DNA from: Nageia nagi
Taxonomy: Eukaryota > Pinophyta
DNA length: 64,000 bases
Assembly: GCA_050084985.1 (NCBI GenBank)
Contig: JBITNC010000002.1
Coordinates: forward strand, 18,972,001-19,036,000
Direction of reading: 5' to 3'
A model generated the notes under the pieces. The model had not been told where the DNA came from. It saw only the letters and a list, made by a program, of their open reading frames with translations, and searched no databases. Below are positions 34,858 through 48,304 of the stretch, piece after piece. The position numbers were made by a program, and so were the translations under genes. Positions within the stretch are counted from its first letter, which is position 1; each line of letters opens with the position of its first letter.

Positions 34858-35273
34858 ATGTATAAAAGGGTTTCATATGCCTAGAATTGGTAGAAATGTT
34901 ATTCTCTTTTCCATTAATAGATGCCAATTTGTATGCTCCATTAGGAAATTTATTCTTGACTACATATGAAACCATGCAATTTATCTCAAATTTATCTTTA
35001 TCCTTTTTCTTAGCCTTATTTTTGTCATGATTTTGTTAAAAAACCAAATCTCTAAGCTAAAACTCTCTTGGTCTTATCTTCTTTGCATATGCTTTATGAG
35101 TGCTTTTTTGATATGATCTAATATGTTTCAAAGAATTAATCCTTTTCTCATCCAATCCTTATAATTGTATTAGTATTTCCTTCCTTTATTCTTGATTAAA
35201 ATTAACCTTTGGTGTAAGTTCAAAGATGGATGATGAAGCCACTATGTCATTAGTTATCTATTGTCTAGCATTT
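34858..35273 (-). pseudogene. Ty3/gypsy integrase C-terminal remnant
   Basis: The minus-strand frame gives LDEKRINSLKHIRSYQKS, then AYAKKIRPREF with a stop, LRDLVF, and further on MVSYVVKNKFPNGAYKLAS ending RHMKPFY. This is the spacer and C-terminal domain typical of plant gypsy integrases of the Tat/Athila type, including the VRPREF..GDLVL block and the ending K.YY. At least four stops interrupt it and the catalytic core is not visible. It lies left of the putative LTR ending at 36591, so it probably belongs to an older element than the gag-protease remnant to the right. Confidence 0.8.
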
Positions 35274-35599
35274 GCATTGGAAAGGGCATTACCACTATCA
35301 TGAGAATCTACACTCATGCTATTTACACTAAAAGACCTCATATTTTTTGTAACCTTTTATATATTTGCAAAGAATCCCAAATTTATCTTTGTTGGTGTAA
35401 GGGTCATGTTATTAAGAGGTTTGAAGATTATTGAAATCCACTAGAAAGTTGCAACTTTTGTTGTTTGATAACCCCTACATCCTCTTCAATGATATCAACA
35501 ACATAGGTTTTATCCTCAATTGGTAACTAACTTAGCAACTTCACAAACTTGTACCAATTTTCTTTGAAACTCATGATTTTCTTATGTGATCATGAAAAA

Positions 35600-36591
35600 C
35601 AACCTTGTGCACAGACAAAGACAAATCAGATTTAAAACAAAATACTGATTTTATTATTCTCCATGAAGACCTCAATAGTTGTGTGAACAAATATATTGCT
35701 TTTTGAATTTTATAATAGCTTTTGGGAGTCTTTTACAGAGATATTATGCCCTGTACAAGATGATCTTTATAAAAATTATTTAAATCTAATATTCTGGGTT
35801 GGATTCTGATCCTTTTATCTAAAGAGAGTGCACCAGCCATTCTTCAACATTCTTTGTTCTATCTTTAATGTCTTTAGACCCTACAAACACACTAAAAGAT
35901 AAAGTATCACACCATACCTATTCACATATTAATCATGCAACATAAAATAATTATTCAATAACTAAAAGAGAAGGAAATAATTCATAGAACATAGGCATCT
36001 TTATACTATCAAAATCGCAGCAACATTCTATCGACAATCATAGTAACATTCTGTCAAAATTGTAGCAGCATTTCCTTACTCCAAAATGGGTCCCTTATTG
36101 CTTTGTTTTGGCTTGTATTTATAGAGTTTTGGGTGAGATTTTCCAAGGCTGGTAAGGGGGAGTCAAAGCTTATCATAAGCTTAAAATAGCAAGGGAGGTT
36201 GGAGTCAAATGCCACCGTAGGTCGTGACTAACCCCCTCTATCCATAGTATCTTGAAAGGATGAGATATTACAACTTTATTTTACTATTTTTGGTTTATTT
36301 TTGGCTATTACAAAGTCACCAACGATTACTAGGCAGATGCCAACAATCATCCTAAAATGTCGGTGATTGTTTTGGGTCGCTGGCGATTGGTTTTCAATTT
36401 TTATAACAATATTAAAATGATCACCAAATAGCTAATTTTTATCGAAAAGGGGTCATGTGACTACTCGTTTTGCATGTGCTTGATGAGAGCTATCCAATAA
36501 TATGGTTTTTAAACCTATTTTATATTTTCACAAAAAGTTATGATTATTTCAATGTTTATTAGTTAAAAAGGGACATTTTTAGGTGTCTACA
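35600..36591 (-). repeat. Probable gypsy 3' LTR (left end uncertain)
   Basis: On the minus strand it begins TGTAGACACC, a common start of plant gypsy LTRs, directly after the polypurine-like AAAAAGGGGCAAA. It carries GATTG / TCGCTGGCGATTGG motifs at about 36311-36400. The left boundary near 35.6 kb is a guess, and no matching second LTR was found. Confidence 0.5.
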
Positions 36592-36605
36592 TTTTGCCCC
36601 TTTTT
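36592..36605 (-). other. Probable polypurine tract of the gypsy element
   Basis: Minus strand AAAAAGGGGCAAAA, abutting the TGTAGACACC LTR start. Confidence 0.55.
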
Positions 36606-39600
36606 GAATTATCAACCAAAAATGCGGTTGATGATTTCAAAAATATAGAATGAGAAGCTTTGTTTCTTGATTGTTTATTGTTGCTTTTTTATGATATAAG
36701 TTTTGACTCAATTTCTTAGATGAATCGAAATTTGATTTATCAAATTATGATAAAACATGTTTTCCTTTAACATTTGATGTAGTTTTGAAAATAAATTTGA
36801 ATATACTTCAGAAGTGACTATTTTCGGTATGACGATGTGTTGAGCTTGTGTGACAGTTGCATGACATTTCTATTATGTCATTTTGCATGTCTAAGCACAC
36901 ATGTACCGTATAAGTTTTCTTTAGTATATGAGTTTTAATGGTGTTGTCCTTTGTCCCGACAATAGGGTTTCAAGATGATCTCCTATAATAATGATACATC
37001 ACATTTTATCTCCTTTGATATTTGTAAATGTTAACGATATTTTTAAGAAATATCATCAAAATATTTTTTCATATAAAGCTTAAGATCTTTTAGAGGATAT
37101 AATTATAGCTTCTCTGAATCAAAACTTATTATATATATATATTTCATCATCTGGTGTTGTCATGAGGATAGTCCTTGCCATGACTGAATATGACTTTTTA
37201 AATTTTACAATTGATACATTCTAAAAATGATATTGTAATACATCAAAACTACACTTGTGTCAATCTCCATAATGTGTGCTATTTATGGTAGTTACATGAC
37301 AAGACTCTAGTTTGTCTCTGCATACCGAAGTGAGTATGTGATTGTAAGCTTATTTGATGTATACGATTTTGAGATAGTGATGTTGTATATCAAAACTTCA
37401 CTTGTGTTTATCTCCATACTGTATGCTATTTATGGTAGTTGCATGACAAGACTCTAATTTTTCTCCGCATGTCGAAGCGAGTATGTGATAGGAAGCTTGT
37501 TTTGTATATACAAGTCATCTTTCATTTTTCTCTGCTTTTGACCCAGTACAATGGGTTTTGTGATGATCTTTTGCATAAGTCTTTTAGAATCATATTGAGC
37601 ATAAATATCTTATTTTAGGTTATAGGCAATCTTAATTACCTTAACCGTGAGTAGACATATAACTTTTGATTTTGTAATTAACAATGTTTTGCACTTAATT
37701 TGGGAACATTTTAAGAGAGATGTAACCATGGTCTTACTATGTGATTGCAGGCTTACTTTGATTGTGGTGTTGATCTTAGCATTATGGCCCATTTTTAACT
37801 AACTAATGATGTCAGTGACAATGATGATAGACTGTTCAAAAAACTAATACATATTAGCTAGTGAACAAGTAAGATGAATGTATGAATGATTCTAACCTTA
37901 TTGTTTCAATCATTTATAGGTGAACATAAGGTTTGATTTTAGGTCATGGGAAATTGTATTTACCCTAATTATCCAAGTATGATTTCTTGAGCTTTGTAAT
38001 TGAAGTATTTTGAACACACATTGGTTGTACACCAAATAGGTACTAAAGGCTTGTTTCCATATATCATTACATGGGTGTCTTGTGTTTACCCCGAGGAAAT
38101 GTATGGAGTCGAGTCAGGTATATGACATGAAGTCCCCTTTGTGTGTACTAATTTAAATTTTGATTATTATGTTTTACTCTAGAAAGGTAGGTTTTGCAAA
38201 AATCATTAGAATCATTCTTTTTTATGACTAGGGTTTCTTGAATACGATAACAATAAGTGATAACTAAACATGCATAACATGACATATGATTTGAACTAGG
38301 AAGTTCATGATTCATTGTAAGATCATAAATAATAAATGGTGTTTGTCCTGTCAAGGATTCATGATGAAATTGTTTATGATCGAGTTTGCATGTTTATTTG
38401 GTTATCTTCTTCATGTTTTGACTTATTCCCATGAGTACATATATGTGATGTATGAATATGACGAATGGTTGACACTTGTATGTAATCACATACGATTTTT
38501 TCATAAATGTAAATGCATATGTGATACATGATTTTCATCTTGCATTGTTGTTGTGAATGCATTTAGTATTGAATGGATTGTTCAGTGCCCCACTCATACT
38601 TTTGTAAATGTTGTAACATAGCGATAATGATGAGATGTTTTATTGTTGTAGATGCTTGGTGTTTCTTTCATGACTAGCTCCATTTTACCTAGTTGTAGGA
38701 CATTTTTGTTATTTATTTATTTTTTGAATTGTAAACATTTTTTTTTAATGGCATGATGTGATGAGCAAACATATTCATGTATCTTAAGAAGATACAAACA
38801 AACTAATATGTTATCATTGTAGAATTATACAAATATCACTAGACTCATAAGTAGGTGATAATATACTTGAGGTTGGTAAGTGGTTAAGTCAAGACTCATA
38901 CGCTTGAGTTTATCAACTTATGTATGAATATTTTAAATCTTGATTTTGTTGGTTGATGGTAGAGGAAAATGATTTGCTTTGGGTCATGGACAATCATAGT
39001 TGCCCCAAATTATGATCAAACATAAACTTTTTGAATTTTCACAATCAAAGTATTTTGAAAATAAGTTCTACATTTTACTAAATTCTCATGCTTGTCTACA
39101 AATGCTATTTCATGGAACACTTTATTCCATAGGCTCTTTTTCATTAGCATGTATGTGACGTGGAGTCCTTTCAAAGTAGATAACATTTTAATGTTTGATA
39201 ATTCTGCTATTTGCCCCAACAGAATGGGTTTCATTATCATTTCTTACAAAAATCATTAAAAACATGTTTTTCCATGATTGAGGTTTTTTGTTGAATAAGA
39301 CTTGAAAACAAGACAAATGCATTCTACCTCATTTATCGAGATGGTGATACAAAATCAAGTTTGCTACAAAGATCAACATAATGATAGATGATATATATTA
39401 TGTATTTTGTTATTCATTCTTAAGAAATTTAAAAGCATGATTATTAAACTTTAATCATGAACTTACTTTGATGTGCCACACATTGATGGTGTATCTCTAA
39501 GTTCGATTAAGTATTTCGATTATTGTTATTAGTTTTATTGTTATTTCAATCATTGATGTTGATTTTGATATTATTAAATATTTTCAAATTTATGGATAGT

Positions 39601-39700
39601 TATTTGAAAAATTACAGTATTAGATTGCATCATTTACTAAATTTGGTTACTAATACTTTTTATTTTATGATAACATGTACAAAGGATATGTAACAAGATG
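36606..39700. repeat. Degenerate direct repeats, non-coding
   Basis: Several blocks recur in diverged form. One is a (C)CAATAGGGTTT / CAATGGGTTT / AGAATGGGTTT block at about 36960, 37550 and 39220. Another is a GGTCATGG..AAT block at about 37618, 37945 and 38983. A clearer pair at 37225-37370 and 37385-37510 shares TGCTATTTATGGTAGTT and CATGACAAGACTCTA. No RT or integrase is readable here, although this is where it would be expected downstream of the gypsy protease. Confidence 0.6.
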
Positions 39701-39744
39701 TAACACACATTCAATTTATGGGTAGATGATAATGAATGGAAAGG

Positions 39745-40110
39745 GGAGAAGAACATCGACTTCCAATTCAAAGGGAAGAGCAATTTCTTACTCTCGATCC
39801 CAAAGAATGATGGAAGCTTTTTAACGATGTTCTAGGGAGTTGAAATGGATGGGATATGATAGGAAAAGAACATTGACTTCCAATTCAATGGGGAGAATAA
39901 TTTCTTATTCTCGATCCCAAAGAATAATGGAAGCTATAAAATTTAACAATGTTCTAGGGTTGACTTTTATCAATCTACTAAGGGCAATTTCTTGCTTAAA
40001 CTTATAGATAAGAATAGAAGCAAAAGGTTTTAACAACAACAATGTTGACTCCCATATTAATGGGGAGAACAATTACTCGCTCTTTTTCTCAAATAATATG
40101 GAAGCACCTC
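39745..40110. repeat. Three diverged repeats of about 117-170 bp
   Basis: GAACATCGACTTCCAATTCA at 39751 recurs as GAACATTGACTTCCAATTCA at 39868 and more loosely near 40040. Each is followed by a GGGAGAA..AATT block and AATGGAAGC or a similar run. Confidence 0.75.
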
Positions 40111-40279
40111 AAATTTAATAATCAGTAAAGATGGATTAAGAAATATATGGATGTTGGATAATAAAATATGAAAGTTAGTATAATATAATGTGTATGGAGG
40201 GATGGTGGATGTTAATATGAAAATAGTATAACAAATGAATAGACATAGGATGTATTGGGTATTTAGAGAGATAAACTAA

Positions 40280-43200
40280 TCAACTCATCAAGGCATTGAT
40301 AAATATAAGTGTAATATTAATTACTATGTAATAATAAATAGTATGGGATGGAGGCATGGGATGATAAAGATAATCTGATACTAAAACATGAGGAGAACAA
40401 AAGTAAGATAGGGGATGACTACCCCAATGTGAACGATGTGAAGGAGATTGAATATCCTTATGCAAATAACATAATTTATCATTGTTTAATTGTGTGGAAT
40501 GTATATATGTATTTTGTAGATGATGTAAATTATTATCTATCAATAAAGGTATACCTACTTCAAATCGTCTATCATCCATCAAATCATGAAGGGCATGATT
40601 TAGTTGGTGGCAATGTTTAGTATCATGCCCCAATTGATGATGATAAACATGATGTCCATACTTATTGTATTTTATTGACTTAGGCTTTAGGTTTTCTTTC
40701 ATTATATGATCTACCACCCTCTTAGGTTGTTCCAAAGATTGCATTCCATTGATGTAATCATCTTTGGATTTTAATTCCCATCTCATATCTTTATGATTAT
40801 GCACTTGCCTAGCAAAGGTGGATGATGTTTTCCCCTTTGACTTTTGCATAGGAGGTTTCATTTTCGATGATTTTGTAATATTATAATGTGAATATGGATT
40901 TTCATCTCTTCGTACACAATGGAGTACTCTCTCATGAATGTATTTTAGACAACCATGAAATGTAGATGGGACACATTCCATTTCTTGAATCCATGGTCTA
41001 CCTAAAAGAATATTATATTATTCAATGTTCCCTTCAATGATATATAATGATGTTTGTATCATCTTACATCCAATGGTGATGGGTAACACTATCGACCTTA
41101 TTGTTGAACATAAGGCATTATTAAATGCTTTTATTTTTAATGATGGTAAAGAAATATGAGAGAAGGGAAGATTCAATTTGTGATATGCCAATATAGATAT
41201 GATATTGACATCTGACCCTTCATCTATTAATATCCTCTTAACAATTTTACCATTTACTTTACCGATGACATGGAGAGGTGGATCTAACCCTTTACGTCCC
41301 TTGTTTGGTTGTCTCTCATGGTCATAAAAAGAAATTATAGGTTGATGTATCAATGGAAGAACTTGCATTTTGGATTTTTGATTATATGATATATCAATTT
41401 GTTTTTCTTGTATGTTTTGAGTGCCAATATCAACTCCAACTATTCCTATAATAGGTTGATTACTTGGATTCCAGGTGGGTGTCACTTAACTGTAATTAGG
41501 TATAATAGATACTGTATTTACTTGATATGAAGGAAGTGAGTCTTGATAATGTTTTAAATTTTGATCTGAAATAGAAGTACGGTCTTCAACTTCCAAGTTA
41601 TTATCTTTGATTGAATTTTGAGTTCTATTTCTCAATGCTAGACAATTTTTCGTACTATGACCTCTTTGATGGTGATAATTACAATACTCATTTTTGTCAT
41701 ATTTTTCTTTCCTCATAATTTTTATTTCACCATATTCAATTTTGACCTTCTCAATTATAACTGCTTGAGCAATAACTTCTTCAAGAGTATTATATTGTTG
41801 GATTTGTAATATACTAGCTATAGGCCTTAAACAATTTTGACTGAATAATTTAGCTAACTCCTCCTGAGGTAAGGTATAGGGCATGCCATAGAGTAAATCC
41901 TTCCATCGTGAAACAAAACCAACAATTGGTTCATTCTGAGATTGTTTTAGTTCTACAAGATCCGTAAATATAAATCCTAAAATGTTGTAAGAACAAGTCT
42001 ACCAAATGAGGAAATGAATAAATAATATGTCATGGCAAATTATTATACCATTCCAAGGCTTGTGCTACAAGTGTCATGGGGAACAAACGTATCATCAAGA
42101 CCTCATCATTAGAAATTAGGTAATTTGAAAACTTAAACCACCTTAAATGTTCCTTAGGATCCTTATTTCCTGTAAAAGGAATTATCTTAGGTATTTCAAA
42201 GTTGTAAGGTAATTTCTTCTTAGGGACATTTGGATGGATGGATTCATTGCAAATATTATCATATGTTAACTTCTTGAACCTTGATATGTTCATTTCTTTA
42301 TTCATGAAATCTTTTAATTCTTTATTTGTCCAACTACCCTGAGGATGTTTTCGGTATCTTCTATGATTGATATTTCTTTCTGACTTCAGGTCTAAATTAT
42401 AAGATTCATCATCAGAAGAAGATCTTGACAACAATGAAGATGGTAATGATGGAAGCTTAGAAGGTAAATGATGCCCTTGCATTGGATTTCTAAGAGTTGT
42501 AGATGGTTGTACTTTATTTTGTTGAGACTTCTCATGAAGTAACCAACTATTTTGAACTTCTTGTTTTACCTTATCAAAAATTTGTCGTTGCTTGTCAAGC
42601 TCTTGCTTTTCTTTTTCTTTGAGTTCTATATTCTTTTCTTTAAGTTTGGCTTCCTCTTCTAACTTACTTTGAACATTTTCATATCTTTTACTAAATTTTA
42701 TAGTTTCTTCATAATCTCTCTCTATGTGTTTTCTCTTTGCCTCTAACTCCGCAAAAGAGGGTATCTCTCCTACCTTGAATTATTTAGCTAAAGCTTTTCT
42801 ACATTTTTCTTACGATGAGGGTTTATCATAGGAATAAGAATCATAGAAGAATTTGTTTGAGATCTTACATTGAGAATTTGTTTGTGAGGTTCTTATTGAA
42901 TACAAGGTCATTCTATCAAAATCTTCCATACAAGACCTAGCCCTATGAAGTGTTTTTTGATAGGTGGGGTCAGTTATCCTAGCTTGTGAAGAGGGGCTTT
43001 GAGGTTGATAATCTAAACTCTCAAGAGGCAATTCTCTTTGTTGATTAGAGTAAGATTCTTGATATCTCCATACTTGGTAATTAAGAGGTGATGATAATTG
43101 CATCCAAGCTTGACTCTTTTGGTTTGCATAAGTTTTTACATCATGCTTTTGTCTCATCTCTTCTTGTCTCATTTTGTTGAAGAATTTCTCATGTTGGTTG

Positions 43201-44312
43201 TGAGAGATACATGCTTGTTGTTGTTTATGGGATTCCCTTTGCAAAATATTCTTAGCTTTTTCATCATAGAAAATATTCCTAAGTAATTTATTTGTTATAG
43301 GGCTATCTTCTTTATCACATTCCCAATTTTTCATCAAGCTAGTTTGATATTTTGAAGGTATTTTTAGTGGGTTCGAACAACATTCATCCTCATAAAACTT
43401 TGTATCATTATCATGATGTGTTGTTTCCCCACATGAATGTTAATTCCTAAGCTCATGTGTGTTAGCTTTGGAAATTTTATTTTTATATTTTTCATTTCTT
43501 TGTGATTGAAATTCTTGAGATTCAATAATACAATCTATGGATTTTTTAATTCTTATGTGAAGATCTTCAATTTCTACCTATGATGAGAGTGAACAAGTTT
43601 CATCCTTGAACTCAAGAATATCATGAGATTCATGGGAATCAATAGAAGGTCTTGTAGCCTCAAGAAGGTGAGGAGAATGAAATTACAATTCTGAGGAATG
43701 TTCTGAAAGGTCCTCAAGATTCATGTCAAGCTCCTCCTCTTTAATATCATATTCATCCCAAGGTCGGGGTGAAGACATCAAGGTATCTAACTCTAGGAGG
43801 TTATATGATTTAGCATAGGATGTTGTATCAAGGCCTTTGGCATTAATACTCGATTCATCCCTTAGCAAATTGGATTCATTAGGTTCAATAGTCTCAAAAG
43901 GAGATGCACAACAAGATTTTAATTTGATGAGATGTGTCGATGAGTTTTCAATCTTTATGATGGGCTCATTATTTTCAATGTCAAACTCATCCCATAATGA
44001 GGGCGAAGGAATGGAAGAACTATACTCTAGCTCTTCATGGGATCTAGCAAGGCTTTCTGAGGATTGAAGAAGAGGTATAGTATATTGTTCTATCTCTACT
44101 AAGTATGGTAAAAGCTTTTCAATGTCAATATAAAAATCACTCTTCATGACCTTTGAAGTAGAATAAGTATCTAAGGTTGTCTTGGCAAGATGTGACCATA
44201 GTCTCTGTATTTTTGGTTTTACTTTGATAGAAAAAGGAACATAATTTAAAAGTGCAACCAAGACAAACCTCATAATGATAAAATTCAAAGGCCTTTTAAT
44301 TATTCTCAACAA
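40280..44312 (-). pseudogene. Ty3/gypsy gag-protease remnant with no RT
   Basis: One minus-strand frame runs from 44312 to about 42030 with several stops, then shifts once and continues to 40280. Visible in order: a long N-terminal part; a charged coiled-coil stretch (ELKEKEKQELDKQRQ) near 42.6 kb; the gag core with PFTGNKDPKEHLRWF and AQALEWYNNLP; QSQNEPIVGFVSRWKDLL; a knuckle reading CNYHHQRGHSTKNC; and a retroviral-type protease (ILIDEGSDVNIIS, later ILLGRPWIQEMECVPSTFH after a TAA at 41018). After the protease comes a second knuckle-like stretch, HHQLGHDTKHC, and then a stop. It resembles Tat/Athila-group gag-pro. RT is absent from the following 3.7 kb, so it looks non-autonomous or deleted. 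Confidence 0.82.
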
Positions 44313-46023
44313 TTCAAGATTTGTATGGATCTAGAGTGACTGACACATGCCTATGTTTCTATTTGTTACAAAGGGGGTTCAAAGTAAAAAACTTAAATAA
44401 AATCAACTTTTAACGTCTTTTAAACCTATTCCTTTGTATGACCTATTATATCATTCCATAAATGAAACATGTCAATTGAGTATTTGAACTTTTTTTTTAG
44501 GCTTTTATAAACAAACATCGTAAAAGAAATTTTATTTTTATATTTTATGTTTATATTTTCGAAAAGACAATTCAATGCACAAACACCCTACATGCAAGTT
44601 TTCTTTTAATGATATGATTATCTTTTTTAAGTTTTTCACATATTTTTAAATATCTAAAATAAATGAACGATATGAGTTGTTCATTTTTAGTCTTTTAATT
44701 TTCCTAATTTGTTTTGACTAGTCAAGTGTTAAACAAGGTAGGTTGGGTAATTCTAAGTAATGTTTACAAGTCTCTATGGCTTTTGGCTTGGTTCTAGATG
44801 AGTCTCCTTTTTTGACTCCTACCTATGGGAAAGTCACCTTGGTCATCACCTCCAAGTGTAACTTGGCTCTAAGGATTCAAGTGTATTATGTCGGTGGGTA
44901 CAAAGAAGTAAGAATTAACGGTTGGTAGTGACATCCAACTTGTTAATGTTCAATTATTCCTTTAAGGCCTTATGACATGCATTTAAACAAGTAAAATACA
45001 TTTATGCATACTACCCTCCCAAACATCCATGTCCATTTACTTATCTTATCTTAATGTGATACAATCAAAATTTTATTTTAAGTGAATCTTGACCTTAATA
45101 AACCCCGTTGTTCTTTTTAATTATAATGTGATTCATTATCCAACCTCTTAATGATGTTCATTAACCCCTTCCAGCTATGGAAGTATTATGTGTGATAAAT
45201 TCCCTCTTCTTACTAGTCACATATCTCTTCGACCTCCAATGGAGTGGTAAGAGCAGACTTGGTAAGAAGTCGTTAAGTGTAGATAAATTAGTTAAGTGAG
45301 GTTCAATTACTCCTCCAAGAGTCACATATCCCTTCGACCTCCAATGGAGTGGTAAGGGCAGACATCTTTAAGAGTTTTAATGTGAATTATATTTCCAAAA
45401 TGAAATGTGAATAAATTTTACCTCTTTCACTTAACTTATTTATGATCACTTAAGATCGCTTGAGGTGCAAAAGTGAGAGCATACTTTGTTAAGTGAAAGT
45501 ACTTAGTGTATTCGAATCCATCCAATTCATTAACCTTTTAATATGATTTATACTACCCAAAAACCTGATTTATTTCCTTTAGGTTCATTCCAAATTAAGA
45601 GTGATTCATTTACTCCTTCCAATTATGAAAGTATTATGTGTAGTAAATTACTTCCTCTTACTAGTCAATATCCTTTCGACCTCCAATGGAGTGGTAAGGG
45701 CAGACTTAGTAAGAGGTCATTATGTGTAGATAAATTAACCAAATTAATGATAGTGTGAATACAAAAGAAAAGAAGAATTAATTACTCCTTCTTATTAGGT
45801 CTATTTTGGTCACCTTAGATCGCATGAAGCGCAAAGGGAGAACATAAGTAGATAAGATAAAAAGTACTAATGTGTACGTACCCTTCACCCAAAACATGAA
45901 AATAAATACATAACATTATACATAAAGTAAATTAATAAAAAATACATTTAACCTTTTTGCTACCCATTCCTATATGCATTCTAGGCAAAGGAATCATAGT
46001 CAAAAGTATCCTTCTATTTTAAC

Positions 46024-46061
<38 letters not shown>

Positions 46062-46390
46062 CAAAAAGGAAACAAGACTACTTGGAGTAAGAGTCATCGG
46101 CGTTTAAACAAAGATCACTGGTGTTCAATAAAAACATTGGCATTTATGATGAAATTGCCAATGTTTAGTCTAGATTACTTTGTAAATTGATGGTGTTCCT
46201 TTTGGGTCACCAGCATCCGATTCCAATCGTTGGCATTTGACCATAAATAATTGGCATTTTTGCAACATATTTCCTATAAAAAGCACAGAACACAAAATTT
46301 AAAGTCAGTATATGGAATAACTCGAATAAACCAGATAACAAAAAGGAAGAATTATGTTTAACATAAATAGAAACCTCCCTATCAATGATG
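44313..46390 (-). other. Non-coding leader of the gypsy remnant, with repeats
   Basis: TCGACCTCCAATGGAGTGG with a following GGCAGAC-like block occurs at about 45228, 45333 and 45676. Longer paired blocks lie at about 45170-45300 and 45617-45745, and at 45432 and 45810 (AAGATCGCTTGAGGTGC, TAGATCGCATGAAGCGC). A (TA)n run lies at 46027-46052. GGCGTTT / TTGGCATTT motifs cluster at about 46097-46250. Confidence 0.6.
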
Positions 46391-46410
46391 GAGGCCCTCC
46401 TTCTAGCACT

Positions 46411-46700
46411 AAAATGTTTACCAGAAAATCAACCTATGAGCACACAAGATAGAATATTAAGACATAATATATTTTTAATTGATCTTCTTGATAAACATCA
46501 ATTACAATCATAGATCTCTAAATCTGATGCCTTGTATAAAGGGGTTTTATTCTTTCATTACTAAATTGATACAAAGATTGAGATGTGAATAATATATAGT
46601 CACTGGCGACCCTGAATAGGGTGCTAGCGATTAATGTGGAACATCGGTGATTGATGTGGGATGCCAGCGATCAGGACCCAAATTCGAAGTAGTGTTATGC
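46411..46700 (-). repeat. LTR-like sequence, copy A of an inverted pair
   Basis: On the minus strand it ends CTGGTAAACA, followed by TTTTAGTGCTAGAAGGAGG, which could be a primer-site region for the gypsy remnant. It is repeated inverted at 55738-55990, plus a short piece at about 46925-46954. CpG-rich GATCGCTGGC-like motifs lie at 46599-46682. Confidence 0.65.
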
Positions 46701-46954
46701 TGCTGCAATGAGATAAGACATTTAAGTTTGACATCATTACATTCCTTCTATGTTATATTTTCTTTTATGTTAAATTATTATGAACAGGTACGTTTGATGG
46801 ATTTGTCTTGACATGTGTACAGGGTCCATAGGTGTTGAGATGCATTGAGGATAGAAGATAATCAAAAAATTCAAAATAGTGGGTACTGGATTAGAGAAGG
46901 AAAATGAATACAAAATTGTGCAGAACCTCTAACATTTGGATCCTGATCACTAGC

Positions 46955-47479
46955 TGAAGGATTTGAACTAGATCTAAACAAATCCTCTAGGACCTTAGAC
47001 TAGGAAACTCAAGTGTACACAAGATAACACAATCACTCAAGATAACACATCTATAATTCTAAGAACATCATTCACACAATATGACATCAATATAATGTGG
47101 TTCCTCCCTCCTTGGGAGTACATCCACAACTAGTTCTCTTATTCTCAATCTATGTCTCTCTTACAACTATTCTCTAACTCTCTCCTACACAACCAAGTAG
47201 AGTAATCTTACACCAATACTTAGATATGTTACAAGAGGAGAGGCCCTCTATTTATAGCTTGAGAGCACCTCCCTAACCTTCCTTTAACCCAAGGGTAAGG
47301 TTAGGGTTACATTAAATGTATAACCAAACTTCAACCTACCAACTAACCACTTTGGTAAAGTCAAAGTCTACATATTAAAGAATTCAATTAATCTCTTAAG
47401 GTATCTACATACCCTTAAGTGATTAATTGAATTTACAAGGAGTTTAGATATTCACAATATTTCATTACAAATTCTAACA
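46955..47479 (-). repeat. E3b 3' LTR, 525 bp
   Basis: Element-strand start TGTTAGAATTTG, as in E3. Four differences from 55208-55732. TATA box at 47249-47256 (minus). Confidence 0.97.
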
Positions 47480-47490
47480 CTCCCCCTTAA
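47480..47490 (-). other. E3b polypurine tract
   Basis: Minus strand TTAAGGGGGAG next to the 3' LTR, the same as in E3. Confidence 0.9.
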
Positions 47491-47964
47491 TGCAATATTA
47501 GGATAGAGCGTAGAAGAGAGAAGAGAGAGAGTAAGAGAGAGTTCTCCTCCATAGAGATACAAGTGGAGATGAGAACTTTTACATATTTGAGAATCTTTTT
47601 GAGAACTAGTATGAGACTCACTACATTACCATTTGACAAAAAATGGTTTACAATACAATCATTAACCACAACTGGTTTCACTGTACATAGTAGTCAATCA
47701 ACTTTAAGCTGACATGTGAGTCTCCATGAGCTTGCTTTCACAAGGTGAGTAACCTGCATTTCTGAAGAAGATCTTGCATGCTACAAGCAACTCATGAACA
47801 AAATCAGTTAGATGCATCATATATTCAAATAAGAGAATCAAATAATGCAATCTTATAAATAACTGATCAATGATGCACTATAAGCCATCACAGAGATGCC
47901 AAGCCATCACTTATAGTCACCTATTGTATATAGACATGTGTTGATTTTAAATAGAGCATAAAAA

Positions 47965-48250
47965 TTGTACAATGAGTTTCTCACGCAGAGCAAACTCACC
48001 ATAGAGGTATAGAATGTACAACAAGTTCCTCATGTAGAGCGAACTTACCATGGAGGTATATTAATTTATGCTCAAAATTTTGTACAATAAGTTTCTCACG
48101 CAGAGCAAACTCACCACGGAGGTATAAAATGTACAACAAGTTTGTCACGCAGAGCAAACTTACCACTGAGGTATAAAATAATCAACACTCTATAACAATA
48201 ATTGTATAACAAGTTTGTCACGCAGAGCAAACTTACCATGGAGGTCTAGA
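47965..48250 (-). repeat. Hairpin tandem repeat in E3b 3' region, about six copies
   Basis: Same unit as E3 24353-24718, read on the minus strand. Arm pairs vary together: AAGTTTG with CAAACTT, GAGTTT with AAACTC, AAGTTC with GAACTT. The loops stay close to CTCTGCGTGA. Confidence 0.88.
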
Positions 48251-48304
48251 ATGTACAATCAAAAAAGGCCTCTTAGAGGTGAAGTTGTCATCACTAACAA
48301 AAGT

